From positions 165,285,842 to 165,349,841 of the forward strand of contig OY821519.1 of the NCBI GenBank assembly GCA_963682025.1: 64,000 bases of DNA, read 5' to 3'. A program made the translations under genes and the position numbers. Below, piece by piece: positions 30,251 to 41,371 of this stretch. Within the stretch, counting starts at the first letter, position 1; each line of letters begins with the position of its first letter. Source of the DNA: Cordilura impudica. Its lineage: Eukaryota > Arthropoda > Insecta > Diptera > Scathophagidae. Under the pieces are notes generated by a model. The model saw only the letters and a list, made by a program, of their open reading frames with translations, searched no databases and was not told the origin of the DNA.

Positions 30251-30669
30251 GAAAATCGGTTTATAATAACAATAAAAGTGTTGTTTTAAATATATGCATA
30301 TATAAATTAAAGGCAAAATTTTAGTGATTATATTCATTAATTAAAAATCTTCGATATTATAAAGCATTTATAATATAATTGACAAAATTTCCCAATTAAA
30401 AAACTCGTCATTTAAAATGTTGATAAAGTTTTCATCCAATATTGTGGTTGATCTAAACAGTTGCAACCTGAAACTATTAAAAATAGGGCATTTGCAAACA
30501 AAATTTTGAATATTTTCGATTTCCTTACAGTTACATAGGGAGCTTATTCTCGAGTTACTTCTTGAAAACCGTGTGCCATTTAATTCAATTAAGTCACATC
30601 GGGCTTTAAAAATCTACATAACAGTTGTTTGGTTGTTCATATCCATAAAATAATGTTTTCCTCTAGTAT

Positions 30670-31306
30670 AATTTAAGTTTTTGTAAAATGTTTCTGTTTG
30701 GGAGGCTCTTTGTAAACGTTGTTCATGAGAGTTTCCAATAAATAATTTTGTTTGTTATTCCACTCCCATAAAGGTATATCTCTTTGCCAATCAATATGGT
30801 CATCCAGTTCATTAAAACTTTTTGCCCAAACTATTTGTTTTTCCCAAATTTTTTTGCTGAGTTTATGTGGGAGTCTGGATTCAGAATACTCAAACAGCGT
30901 TCTTCTCATGTAAATCATATTCAATTGAAGTGTGTAGAGATGACAGTTTTCAAAACCGGATTCTAGCATAAGAGCATAGTTGGGGGGTAAAGTTTGATAG
31001 TTTTAGTATGCGTTTGAGAAAGTATTTCTGTAGCTTGTCTACTTCTTCGAAGTGAGTATGTCCCCAAACTTGCGCTCCATATGACTGTATTGAAAAACAT
31101 ACTGCTTTGAATTATATAGTTACATTTTGTTACTGTCGCAATTTCATTCATTTTTAGAAATGTATTCCAACTGGCATTAATGTTAATCTTTGCTGACTTG
31201 TTTCTATTTTGAACGTGTTTGGTAAATAACATTTCTGGTGTTAAAATCATTCCCAGATAATTGTATTCATTAACTATTTCAATTTCTTCTTCCTTGAAAT
31301 ACCATT
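30670..31306 (-). pseudogene. LINE-1 ORF2 C-terminal region
   Basis: Minus strand: KWYFKEEEIEIVNEYNYLGMILTPEMLFTKHV, then KSAKININASWNTFL, QSSMFFNTVIWSASLGTYSLRRSRQ. After a frame break at about 30965 come MLESGFENCHLYTLQLNMIYMRR and HKLSKKIWEKQIVWAKSFNELDDHIDW. This is the post-palm thumb and C-terminal tail. It continues directly from the 36607 block. Confidence 0.82.
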
Positions 31307-32099
31307 TTTATACCCTCCACTCCAGTGTGCAGAGGGTATATATAAGTTTGCCATTCCGTTTGTAATAATTAGAAAAAAATTTTGGACCCCATAAAATATA
31401 TATATTTGTGATCCTTATAACAACCGGAGTTGATATAGCGATGTCCGTCTGTCCGTCTATCCGTCTGTGGAAATCACGATGGCGGCATCAATCGGGCAGC
31501 TAGGGTGCTCGCTGACATAAAAAATGATTCACTAACATCCTGAAAAGTTTGCTATTTAAAATCGTCCAAATCGGTCGATTAGGGCCCGAGATTTGAATGA
31601 AGAACTAAAAAAAGTCTTGAAAAATTTTAATTTTCTATGTTGTTCTTGTCAAGATCACGCCCTCAATAGGATAGCTAAGGTGATCATTTTTAGTGAGAAT
31701 GATTCTCCAAATTCATGGGAAGATATCTATTTCAGGGAAATCTCTGAAAAACTAAAAAAAAAAATGAAAAATATGATGTTTCTATAGTGTTCTTGTTGTT
31801 ATTCTAAATGTTATATTGTTGTCATAGCTGGACTTGTTGTTTTTGTGGTCGTTGTGGTAATAATATAATAAAAACTAACCCTTTGTAAATTTTTTTTATC
31901 AACTCTGGTAGAAAAATTTAAAAGTTTCCATTGTTTTGGCATCACTAAAAAATTCACTAGATCATTTCCGTCATTGCCACGAGCCTGCCTGCAAAGTCTC
32001 AGATCGATTGGGTCACGGGAAAGGGGTTAAAATCGATCCAACATTTTTTTCGACAAGCAGACACAACGAGTTAATATAAAGGGAGTAAAAATTCACCAG

Positions 32100-33731
32100 C
32101 ATCTAAAGCAAATAATGCTAAAATACCTAGTTGTTAATAAAAAGAAAACAATGTAAATTTAGCAAAAAAATTTTTATGTATTAATATATTTAAAGAGAAA
32201 AACACAAAAATAACATTTAATTTTGTATTTTTTGTATGTAATACTTACATATACATACACATACATATTAAATAATACAAATAATATACATATATTCTAT
32301 ATATAACTGCATGTTAGAAATAAAATTCTGCAATATTTTGTTGTGGGGAAAATACATTTTTTTTGCATTAACAGAGTGTAACTGCTCAGCGTGTTCTAAT
32401 TAGCTTTGCAACAGTTATTTCTATTTTAACATGAATGTCAATATTTTCAAATAGATATTATATATAACAATGTTAAGTATACACGGGTTGGTCTTTTATT
32501 TTATACGTTTTTTCACTATTCCTTTACAAATATGAACATAAGTTTGGCATATTAACTTTTTGTTGTCTTTACAAAATAGAGTTACCGAGTTATAAATGAG
32601 TTTTTTGCTTTCAAAAAAGTTCTACATAGTTATATAGAATTATTATTCTGCTTTACCTACAAAATATCTGATTGCGATTACATCTTATTTTTAAAAATTG
32701 TTTATAATTACTAAAGCATTATTATTCACATAAATACAAAATTGCAAAATTTTCCATTCAAATTTAAGAAAATATCAATTCTAAAAACTGGAATTAAAAT
32801 TTTCAATTATAAATTAGAAAATATTAACTGAATTTCAGAAAATCATATCAAAACGTCGGAAATAATAATTTTAAATTTAGAAGACATCAATTGCATCTTT
32901 AATAAACATATAAATTTTATTCGTTAAACACAAATTGAAATTCCAAAAAAACACCAAATATGTTTACATTTAAAAAATGTTTACATTAAAAAAAAATATT
33001 GGCATTCAGGAGAAATTAATAGCTTTTCAGTAACTTCTTTTAACGATTGTCGAATCGTTAAAAAAGAAAAGCAAAATTATCAGTAAAATTTTTAAAAGAT
33101 ATTCGCTATTGTTAAAGTCAGCTGTTGTTGTTGTCTAAACGACAACCATTTTTGTGTTGTTTATTCAATCGATAAAAACTTCAATTTTTAGGTTGAAATG
33201 TCGTCGTACATAAATAAAAATCATAAAATAGTGAAAATATTTTGCTTCTATTAAAAAACTTTTTTATATAAATAAAAAAAATTAAATAGTATATTCAATT
33301 CATTATTTCATTTTTAAATAAATAAACAGAAATATAAGTAAAAAAATAGAGATATTAAACATAAACATAAAATCATCCTGTCAAACACGAAGTAATTTGT
33401 TTTTTTCTATTCTTCTTTGTGTTTTTCGCTTATTTTAGCAGAGATGCCACTCGTTTACAATTTAAATAAATAGAAAAATAGATTTGTCGACTGTCGTTAA
33501 GATGTGTGTACTTAGTGAATCACTTAATCCTCAGTGCAAACAACAATAGCTGTCGATATATTTTGCGATTGCCGGATCGTTGAAATTCTGTCGGATCGTT
33601 GAATTCGCACTACAGAAAACAATAATTTAAATTCAATGAATTTTAGAAAACCTCAAATGATATTTAAGAATTGCGAGCATAAAAATTGTTACATAAATAA
33701 ACGCAATTTGATGAGAATGTTATTTATACAT
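32100..33731. other. AT-rich interior of the Helentron-like element
   Basis: No gene recognised. TATA-rich runs around 32230-32310 and a TGTTGTTGTTGTC stretch near 33122. Confidence 0.5.
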
Positions 33732-34123
33732 GGGGGATTTCATGTCAAGTGCACCAACTTTTGAAACCGATGTCTTCCGATCGGGATGAAATTTGCACCA
33801 AAGTTAGTCCTATTAGATAGTAGTTTAGACACAATTTTTCAACAAGATCGGTCCAGATCTCTCTGAGTTAGAGGGGATCAAAATTTGACATTTTGGCCAA
33901 ACAGGTGTTTTATCTCATCCATGTAACTTATTACCTGTTGTTCTTAGAAAATTTTCTCCCAAAGAGTTTAGATAGCTATTTCTTCAATATTTCGGAGAAA
34001 AATACTTAAAAAAAAAAAATAAAAAAAATTTTAGACCTTTTTTTTTTGCTAAATTAAAGCATTTTTTGCCTTTTTTTTTAAAAAGGGCATTTTTTTTTTT
34101 TTTTTTTTTTCATAAGAAAGCTT
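33732..34123 (+). repeat. Left terminal inverted repeat
   Basis: Pairs with 35697-36072; shared landmarks include GACCGATCTTG/CAAGATCGGTC, CTCTCTGAGTTAGAGGGGATC and the CATAAGAAAGCTT inner end. Divergence is low apart from poly-A/T length changes. Confidence 0.92.
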
Positions 34124-34126
34124 AGG

Positions 34127-35172
34127 AACAACTTCTTGCCATTTAGGTGAATGTACCAATTGCCCGAAAACCACATTCATCAAAGAAAACTTAATCAACT
34201 CTTTAGATCGAGAATATATAGAGGAGGTCAAAATTGATTCTTGGATTCAGACTGACAGATGCACATTGAAAACAATCATTTTAAATGTGGATGATTTTGT
34301 GGAAGAAATGTGTACAGGATTGCTAAACTTGAGAAACCATGACTTTTTAGTCAAAGAGCAATGGTCATTCTTCAAGGATTTGAAGATACATTTGAAGTCT
34401 GGTGAATTCGTTATTTCATATGATTTCGCAGAAAACTATAAATATGTTCTTCAGGATGCCATACAAGAATTCCACTTCAATAACGACCAAGCAACTATAT
34501 TCACAGTAGTTATTTACTACATGAAAGATGAAAAACTGGAACACAAAAGTATGGCAATCATATCCGACGATTTAAAACATGATACCGTCGCAGTTTATGA
34601 GTACCAGAGGAGAATACTAAAATTTCTAAAATCTAAATTTACAGTAAAGAAGGTATACTACGTTTCGGATGGAGCTCGTCAACATTTTAAAAACAACAGT
34701 AGCTTGGCAAATCTTATGGCCCATGAAAAAGATTTTGGAATGCCAGCTGAGTGGCATTTTCATCCTACTGCTCATGGTAAAGGAGCATGTGATGGTATTG
34801 GAGTAAACCTTAAAAGAAATGCAGCGAAGTATAGCCTCCAGTGCTCTCATCAAGATCGCATCTTAGATGCGACTGCTTTATTCCATTGGGCAAAGAGTTA
34901 TTTTAAAGAAACTAAAATAGTTTTTAGTAGCAAAGAGGACCATCAGGAAACATTGAAATACTGAAGAGCTGATTCGATGCTGCGCTAACAATCGATGGCA
35001 CCGCTCAATACCATGCTCTTATACCGCTTGTCGATGGAAGACTCAAGTTGAAAAAGTTTTCTGCCTCTATTCAATGCTATTTCCTTCCAAAGACAACAAA
35101 TAAGCCAGCAGCGAAATCAACAGCTGAACCTAGTAACGCCAAGAAAGGATTGACAAAAAAACGCAGTAAATA
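34127..35172 (+). pseudogene. Transposase-like protein of the long-TIR element
   Basis: An open frame runs from the left inverted repeat without a visible ATG (so N-terminally truncated): HLGECTNCPKTT (CxxC, 34140-34185), then VDDFVEEM, VISYDFAENYKYVLQDAIQEFHF (about 34410-34480, candidate first acidic residue in DFAENY), YYVSDGARQHFKN (about 34660, candidate second Asp), HPTAHGKGACDGIGVNLKRNA (34770-34815), and ATALFHWAKSYF. A frameshift near 34965 moves the end to ALTIDGTAQYHALIPLVDG..LTKKRSK. A further segment YFDKYPTPIPLSDQKALKGK lies at 35625-35690. I recall DFAENY..SDG..HGK proteins as recurrent in animal genomes, probably DDE/RNase-H-fold transposases; the superfamily is not assigned. 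Confidence 0.6.
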
Positions 35173-35696
35173 AAGGCGACAAAAAAGCTGGATGAAAGAC
35201 TGGGTATTTAAAAATTTACAAGACTTAAATACTTCATCAGCTACAATAAATTAAGTATAAAAATAGTTATGATATAAATGGATCTAATGCATTTAAGATT
35301 AAATTTTAATAAATTATTTATCATTTTATTTTTAATATTATTATTATTATACATTAATTTAATTATTATTAAAAATAAATAAAAAATAATAATTTTTCAA
35401 CATTTTTATAGAAAAAAAGGAATTTTTTCCTGATGTTAACATATTCTGGGTATTACAGTATCGAGGGTATAAAATTTTAGTTAGGTATGTTATATACCTT
35501 CGGAAAGTTTAGTTTGTCTAATTTCTCAGTATAAGTTTTATTTGTAAGGTTTTAGACACAAATAGGAAAAAATTCAAAATAGTGCATTTGTGAAAAATTG
35601 AAAAACCGTTGTCTTGAGTTACAAAACATTTATTTTGATAAATATCCCACTCCCATCCCACTAAGCGACCAAAAAGCTCTTAAAGGAAAAATCATA
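35173..35696 (+). other. 3' interior of the long-TIR transposon
   Basis: AT-rich. The only recognisable coding remnant is the YPTPIPLSDQ segment near 35630-35690. Confidence 0.45.
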
Positions 35697-36072
35697 AGCT
35701 TTCTTATGAAAAAAAAAAAAGCCCTCTTTGAAAAAAAGGCAAAAAATGCTTTAATTAAGCAAAAAAAAAGTCTAAATTTTTTTTTATTTTTTTTAAGTAT
35801 TTTTTTCCGAAATATTGAAGAAATAGCTATCTAAACTCTCTGGGAGAAAATTTTCTAAGAATAATAGGTAATACGTTACATGGATGAGAAAAAAACCACC
35901 TGTTTGGCCAAAATGTCAAATTCTGATCCCCTCTAACTCAGAGAGATCTGGACCGATCTTGTTAAAAAATTGTGTCTAAGCTACTATCCAATAGGACTAA
36001 TCTTGGTGCAAATTTCATCCCGATCGGAAGACATCGCTTTCAAAAGTTGGTGCACTTGACATGAAATCCCCC
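35697..36072 (-). repeat. Right terminal inverted repeat
   Basis: Reverse complement of 33732-34123, ending in CCCCC. Confidence 0.92.
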
Positions 36073-36606
36073 ACATATATTATTTTTCACAATTTTTTTT
36101 TGGATGAATATTTGAAATTTTTCAGAAAATAAAGATAACAAATTATTTTATTTAAAATGTTTGGGGCATTTGGTTTTTTGCGTTTGGCATCCCTAATTTA
36201 ATTATTTATTATTATAAATTTATTCTCTATGTTTGCCAAATATGGCAATATTTTAATAAAAAAGTTGAGAAAGCTTTTTTTTGGTTATTATTTTGTTACT
36301 CCATCCGACCTATATGGCCGGAATGAAAAAATATTTCGCCATAAAAAAATATAAAAATATTTAGCACGATTTAATGCATATAGCCACCCTACACAACCAT
36401 TACCTTTGCAATAGAGGTTAATGCGAGCTATTTAATTAGCAAAAACTAAATTAAACGAGAAGTTATGTCATATAACCGGAAACGCATGTATTTAGGAAAC
36501 GCATGCATATTTTTCCTATATTTTGTTTACATTTATTATCAATACTCAAACCGAGGTGGAGGGTATCAAAGATTCGGCACAGCCGAATTTAACACTTTTA
36601 CTTGTT

Positions 36607-37275
36607 CTCTATTGGATATTCTTCCACCATTTCTAAACACCATTATTTTTGATTTTGTAAGGCTTACTTCTAAATTCCAACGTTCACAATATACTTCAAG
36701 ATTTTGGATCATTTTTTGTAGTGCTTCTACTTCTTCTGCTATTTTCACAATATCATCTGCATACAGTAATAATCTAATATTTATTTCTTCCACAAAAACC
36801 CTCCTTCAAGTTGATCATGCAAATCGTTAACATATAGCGAGAACAAGAGTGGTAAGAATAAACAACCCTGTTTTAGTCGAAAAGGGTTCAGAGAGCTCGG
36901 TTCCATGCCAAACTGTTGTGTTTGTGGTTGAATAAATCTTTTGAAGAAAATATACCATTTTCGTCGAGACTCCTAAGGAGTGTAGTTTATAAAAAAGAGA
37001 TTGACGACAAATTTTATCGAAAGCTGCCTTAAAGTCGACAAAAAGTCCGTATACCTTTTTCTTTTGATTCAGTTTCAAATGCACAATGGCCGCAAGGTTG
37101 TAAATGTTGTCTACCGTTAAGTAACCCTTTCTAAATCCAGATTGGTATTCAGTTATGATATTGTTTTCTTCAGTCCATTTGTACAGACGCTCATTTATTA
37201 TCCCCATCATTATTTTTGCCACGCAGTTCATAAATGATATCCCTCTTTAATTGTTTTCAAAGCTTGAATCACCCT
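36607..37275 (-). pseudogene. LINE-1 reverse transcriptase palm
   Basis: Minus strand: GDSSFENN*RGISFMNCVAKIMMGIINERLYKW (37270-37170), ITEYQSGFRKGYLTVDNIYNLAAIV, YGLFVDFKAAFDKICRQSL (first catalytic Asp, about 37040), VWHGTELSEPFSTKTG, LFSLYVNDLHDQLEGG, LLLYADDIVKIAEEVEALQKMI (YADD, about 36765), CERWNLEVSLTKSKIMVFRNGGRISN. Breaks: a stop at NN*RG, a damaged GVKQG segment (TGLFIL) and a frameshift near 36820. Confidence 0.88.
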
Positions 37276-38080
37276 TTTTATACCCTATACCACTATGTGG
37301 TTTGGGTATAATGACTTTGTGCTGCTGTTTGTAACAACCAAAAATATTTGACCTAGACCCATCTTTAATTATACCGATCGAATCAGAATCACTTTCTGAG
37401 TTGATTTAACAATGTCCGTCCGTCCGTCCGTCCGTCCGTCCGTCCGTCCGTCCGTCTGTGTGTCCATGTAAAGCTTGTAATCAAACTGCAGGTCGCAAAT
37501 ATGAATATATTTTGATGAAATTTGGTATGTAAGCTTTTATCGGCCATGGGATGAACGCTATTGAAATTGGTGAGAATCGGTCCATGTTCAGACCTAGCCC
37601 CCATACAAATTACCCATATGAAATCGACATAAATTGCCATAAGATCCAAATTGTCATATATATCTTACTCAAATTGGGTTTATATGCATTCATTACATCC
37701 ACTAATGAGTAGTCCAAAAATGTTCCCTTTGACCCCATATATAGCTGCTTCCCGATCTTCACTTAAATCTATTAAAAAACAAAAATATTGCACTGATTCT
37801 CCTCAAATTTTGTTTGTACATATTTTTGCAAAGTACAAGAGACTTTACCAAACATGATCAGGATCGGTCCATTTTTGGACCTAGTCCCTTTATAGATATA
37901 ACATCCGATATGAACTTTTTCATATCTGCAGCCAAAAAATTTAATAAAAATCCCACTCAAATTTGGTTTTTGCTTATTTTCAATGTCCAGTTAGTTGGGC
38001 CTAAGAGATAGGGTTTCTAAACGCATGGTATAGGGTATCGTATAGTCGGTCTAGACCGACTATAATTTTGTTACTTGTTT
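37276..38080 (+). mobile_element. Helentron-like (DINE-1-type) element, ~0.8 kb
   Basis: The 5' end TTATACCCTATACCAC..GGTTTGGGTATAA can form a terminal hairpin. (CCGT)n runs at about 37413-37455, as in DINE-1. The 3' end has the 24-bp perfect palindrome TATAGTCGGTCT/AGACCGACTATA (38041-38064) followed by TTACTTGTTT. Inserted in LINE-1: YPI and KKGDSSFENN flank it. Homologous to copies at 42255-43040 and 41954-43530. Confidence 0.8.
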
Positions 38081-38404
38081 AGTATTGGGTATATTATACT
38101 CATTGTAAATGTTTTGTCCAATTCCATATTATCGAAAATTTTATTGAAACAATGTGACAATTCTCCATAGGAGCACTTTTGTAAAATTCTTAGGGGACTC
38201 TGTCTTCTCCTGGCGCTTTATTTAGTTTTGACTTATTTAGAACATAAATTATCTCTTCTGTTGTTTTGACCGAATCTAATAGTGGATCCGCATGGTATAA
38301 TGGTGCATAACTCACCATATTATTGCTTTTCTGTGGATTTAATAGAGTCATAAAGTACGTTCTATAGTCGGGACGATACATTTTCAATTTCACAACTAAC
38401 TTCA
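38081..38404 (-). pseudogene. LINE-1 N-terminal RT region
   Basis: Minus strand: YRPDYRTYFMTLLNPQKSNNMVSYAPLYHADPLLDS, VKTTEEIIYVLNKSKLNKAPGEDRVP, EFYKSAP, then after frame changes ELSHCFNKIFDNMELDKTFTMSIIYPI. The NKAPGED motif is the RT0/RT1 start of non-LTR reverse transcriptases. The same sequence order is found in LINE-2 (LLNPPQISKDVSYAAMVYADEDLDHPIN). The 5' truncation point lies near 38400. Confidence 0.85.
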
Positions 38405-38700
38405 TAAACAATTCCCCGCACTGAAGCGCATAATTCATCCATTAATGGTAGAGTATATTTAACATCCTCCAAATATTTATTAATAGTGGATTTGTAATTT
38501 CCGCAAATACGGATTTGCCCATTGGGCTTAATAATAGGACTATAACATGACGTTCTAAATGAGGAGGACTACACGTATTTGTAACAACAAAATGTAAATT
38601 TTTATTTTGACCTTTAAATTTAAAAATTGTTTTTTTAAAGAAATAAGTAAATGTTTCCATTAACATTAACGAGTACGTAGATCATTCCTTTCTATCATTA
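38405..38700 (-). pseudogene. Gypsy-5 protease end and RT N-terminus
   Basis: Minus strand: FKFKGQNKNLHFVVTNTCSPPHLERHV (protease C-terminus, LLGR changed), then PIIKPNGQIRICGNYKSTINKYLEDVKYTLPLMDELCASVRG, the classic start of a Gypsy RT palm. The reading stops where LINE-1 begins. Confidence 0.78.
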
Positions 38701-39450
38701 GTGTGAATGGTACAGAAGAATGTTCGCCCATTACGCTATAAATAGAAAAATTTAAATCTTCATTAATTTCTTTTTTCAAAACTTATTTTGATAATTCAAC
38801 CGCATTTTTTGGTTACTGGTGCAAACACTAGCTAAATGTCACACCTTGTGACATTTGCGGCACTTCCTGTTTTTGCATCTACATCTATCGCTCGAGTGAT
38901 TTTTCCATCCACAATGTGTAATTTTTTTTTTTTTTTTGGCATGGTAACTGCTCTACTCTTTGTTTCCTCTTTGTTGAAACAATGCTTTGGATCACGTGAA
39001 AAATTTCATTTTCTGAACTTTCTTTTGCACAATTTTTGACCTCCATAGTTAAAGCTTTTTTATCATTACCTCCAGAGTTAAATTTTAATCCTCCTCACAT
39101 AGCCTTTTAAAAATTTTTCAATCCAAACCAGTGACAAATTTATTTAAAATAAATTGTTGCAACTGTGTCCCAAACTTGCACACCATCACTAACTTTTTAA
39201 TGGGCGCATACCATGCAGAAACGGTTTCCCCTTCTTTTTTCGTTGCATCAAAACCAATTTCCTCTCTCTCAAAAAATGATTACTGGAGGTGAATAACATT
39301 TTAACATCTCACAGTTTTTGTTGGATTTTTTTATTGGCAAATCAGGAAAACATAGCTGTCTTAATAACCAAATGCATCAATTACAGATTCCACGAAATGA
39401 GAATCTAAGAGTTCCTGCCAATTACACCACTTATCCGTGCCCGGCCGGAA
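38701..39450 (-). pseudogene. Gypsy-5 gag
   Basis: Minus strand: GFDATKKEGETVSAWYAPIKKLVMVCKFGTQL (39255-39160), FILNKFVTGLD.KIFKRLCEED..LTLEVMIKKALTMEVK (39150-39040), then the zinc knuckle CKNRKCRKCHKV.HLASVC (38875-38825; the Gly before His is a stop). The run ending LCEEDxxLTLExxxxKAL is a recognised Gypsy gag signature. A weaker N-terminal match, PGTDKWCNWQELLD, lies at 39430-39400. Confidence 0.78.
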
Positions 39451-39759
39451 TTAGTAGGTACCATCGATGTAGCAAAAAAAAAACTTGCGTTGTTGGATAC
39501 TGTTGGTTTTTTCAACTTTTTCATGTTTATTTATTTGCAGCGGTACAGTTTAACAAAAAAAAAATTTATATCATAATTTTTTTTTAATACAAATTGTATG
39601 TATGTACTACTGGCAATGGATAATGGATCCAGATTGCTCGGGAAGTACCATTTGCAAAAATTCAAAAGTTCCCCGTTCCAAAAAGTGAAATAAATTTTGA
39701 TTGCAATGCATACAGAGAAATTATAAAGTGGGACAATCTGGTTTAAAAATAATTGGCGT
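39451..39759. other. No feature recognised
   Basis: AT-rich with several A/T homopolymers. Could be Gypsy-5 leader or the 5' end of LINE-3; nothing supports a choice. Confidence 0.4.
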
Positions 39760-39922
39760 TAGGGTGGGTAGGAACCGAGATTGTTAAAGCCACAACTCGA
39801 ATTTGGCGTCGGATTAAAAAATTATTAGATAGAGAAATGTAGTTGTTATGAAGCCATGATTTTATGATCACTGTGATCTTATGATCACTGTGTCAACAAC
39901 ATCGACGTGTTAACTTGTTTTT

Positions 39923-40785
39923 TTGAAGGTAAAATCAAATGCTATAGGTTACGACACTATGGACCCAAGATTTATTAGATTAATACTACCACAACTATTG
40001 CCGTTATCTTTAACACAATTCTCACCACGAGTGTTTTTCCAACCAAGTGGAAACATACAAAGGTCATACCAGTACCGAAATCGAGCTCGGAGTTTCGACC
40101 AATCGCAATCTTACCTTTCTTATCCAAAGTCCTTGAAAAACTGATGCACATTCAAATTAGGGAACACCTGAATAGTTTTAAATTATTGACTGATTTACAA
40201 TCAGGTTTTCGGCCCAAAAATAGCTGTATTACTGCTCTTATCAATGTTAGTGACGATATTCGGAGAGACATTGACATTGACAAAATTAATATTTTAGTCC
40301 TGCTTGACCATTCGAAGGCTTTTGACACCGTTGACCACTCTATACTCGGCCTTAAACTTAGTCAACTATTCAATTTTTCATGCACGTCAACTTTGCTACT
40401 TAAATCGTATCTGTCTGATCGTTTTCAATCAGTGTTTTTAAACAATTATTACTCAAGAGCTTTGCCTGTTGAGAGAGGAGTACCGCAGGGTTCGATTTTG
40501 GGACCTCTTCTTTTTTCACTCTATGTAAATGACTTACCTAATCATGTAGTTCACTATAAACTGCAAATGTATGTTGACGATATGCAACTTTATTTGGGCA
40601 GTTCGGTAAAATGTATTCATGAAAATGTCGGCAAGCTTAACTATGATCCTTACCAAATTTATCTATGGGCTTCGAAAAATAGGCTTTGTTTAAACCCTCA
40701 AAAGTCGAAATGTCTTGTAATACACAAAAGATCGGTACACTTAAATGCTGATTTTGATATCATTCTTAACAACAGGAAAATTTAA
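39923..40785 (+). pseudogene. LINE-3 reverse transcriptase
   Basis: KSNAIGYDTMDPRFIRLILPQLLP (39925-40000), then a frame change to FPTKWKHTKVIPVPKSSSEFRPIAILPFLSKVLEKLMH, LLTDLQSGFRPKNSCITAL, NILVLLDHSKAFDTVDHSIL (first catalytic Asp), LPVERGVPQGSILGPLLFSLYVNDLP, LQMYVDDMQLYL (YVDD, about 40570), WASKNRLCLNPQKSKCLVIH. The main block 40144-40785 is open for 213 codons. Arrangement and motifs fit the CR1/L2-related group. Frame breaks at about 40000 and a stop at 40783. Confidence 0.88.
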
Positions 40786-41371
40786 ATTGTTTCATCTGTG
40801 AGAAACCTTGGCATTATTTTTAATAGCACGCTTAGTTGGTCGAATCACGTCAACTCTGTATTTGGCAAGATGAGCTATATGCTTCGAACGTTATGGCCAA
40901 TACAGTTCTGTACACCTTTGAAAGTCAGAATGCTTATTGCCCTGTTTGCTATACGGCTGTGAGCTTTTTGCACATTGTGATTCCACAAATAAATGTAAAT
41001 TAAATGTTGTCTACAATAAGATCATTAGATATGTTTATGGACTTTCAAAGCGTGAAAGTATATATCGAGTATATTTCTACACGAAACAGTTGTATGGCTT
41101 GTCCTTTGAGAATCTAATGAACGTAAGAATACTCATACAGCTTCATAAAATAATATACATTAAGGAGCCGCGTATCTTGTTTGATCGCCTCACTTTCTTT
41201 CAATCTGTGAGGGGTAAAAAAATAGTCTCTCTCTGCTACAGAAGTCTAATAACCGAATGGCAATTTTTTTTTAACGCCATCCATCTTTGGAACCTTCTTC
41301 CAAACAAAATACAAACCAACAACAACGCAACAAGTTTTAGTAACGAGATTAGAAAACATTTCTCAACCTGA
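40786..41371 (+). pseudogene. LINE-3 ORF2 C-terminal region
   Basis: VRNLGIIFNSTLSWSNHVNSVFGKMSYMLRTLW (about 40800-40900), then after a frameshift LLYGCELFAHCDSTNKCKLNVVYNKIIRYVYGLSKRE, SFENLMNVRILIQLHKIIY, FFNAIHLWNLLPNKIQTNNNATSFSNEIRKHF. The last part is the typical LWNxLP ending of CR1-like ORF2 proteins, and the stop at about 41371 is probably the natural one. Confidence 0.85.

Larger units (their letters stand above)
33732..36072 (+). mobile_element. DNA transposon with ~390-bp terminal inverted repeats
   Basis: 2341 bp. Termini GGGGGATTTCATGTCAAG (left) and its complement (right, ending CCCCC at 36072) continue as inverted repeats inward to about 34123 and 35697, roughly 390 and 376 bp. 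Flanked by ACAT on both sides (33728-33731, 36073-36076), a possible 4-bp target duplication. Encodes a broken transposase-like protein at 34127-35172. Superfamily not assigned: long inverted repeats recall MULE/Foldback, but the 4-bp duplication does not. Confidence 0.85.
31307..36606 (+). mobile_element. Large Helentron-like (DINE-1-type) element in LINE-1
   Basis: The 5' end TTTATACCCTCCACTCCAG..GAGGGTATA resembles DINE-1 starts, followed by a GTCCGTCTGTCCGTCT run (31448-31472) as in DINE-1. The 3' end at 36552-36606 (GGTGGAGGGTATC, hairpin ATTCGGC-ACA-GCCGAAT, TTACTTGTT) equals the fragment at 2566-2621. LINE-1 coding sequence resumes on both sides. No Rep/helicase gene, so non-autonomous. 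It contains the DNA transposon at 33732-36072; without it the element is about 3 kb, long for its class. Confidence 0.72.
30131..38404 (-). mobile_element. LINE-1: non-LTR retrotransposon, 5'-truncated, twice interrupted
   Basis: Minus-strand LINE with its 3' end at 30131 (TAG/CTA repeat tail) and its truncated 5' end near 38400 inside Gypsy-5 RT. Coding blocks: 38404-38081, 37275-36607 and 31306-30670, separated by Helentron-like insertions at 37276-38080 and 31307-36606; the protein reads straight across both (FRNGGRISNRE joins KWYFKEEEIEIVNEYNYLG). Same family as LINE-2 at 46170-48010. Clade not assigned. Confidence 0.88.
27957..39450 (-). mobile_element. Gypsy-5: Ty3/Gypsy relic split by LINE-1
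   Basis: Minus-strand gag, protease and RT N-terminus at 38405-39450, and RT C-terminus, RNase H and integrase at 30130-27957. The LINE-1 insertion lies between. The parts are on the same strand and in the correct order, and the RT breaks off at both edges of the LINE, so I read them as one element. About 100-130 RT residues including YxDD are missing at the junction. Different branch from Gypsy-1 to -3 (single-zinc-knuckle gag, VRDYS C-terminus). Confidence 0.72.

Noticed and set aside
37413..37455. Regular CCGT repeats resembling a designed or CRISPR-like repeat
   Set aside because: Simple tetranucleotide expansion typical of DINE-1-type elements; no spacers.
39318..39587. 89-codon plus-strand open frame
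   Set aside because: Crosses a poly-A run and overlaps possible Gypsy-5 gag leader; no domain.
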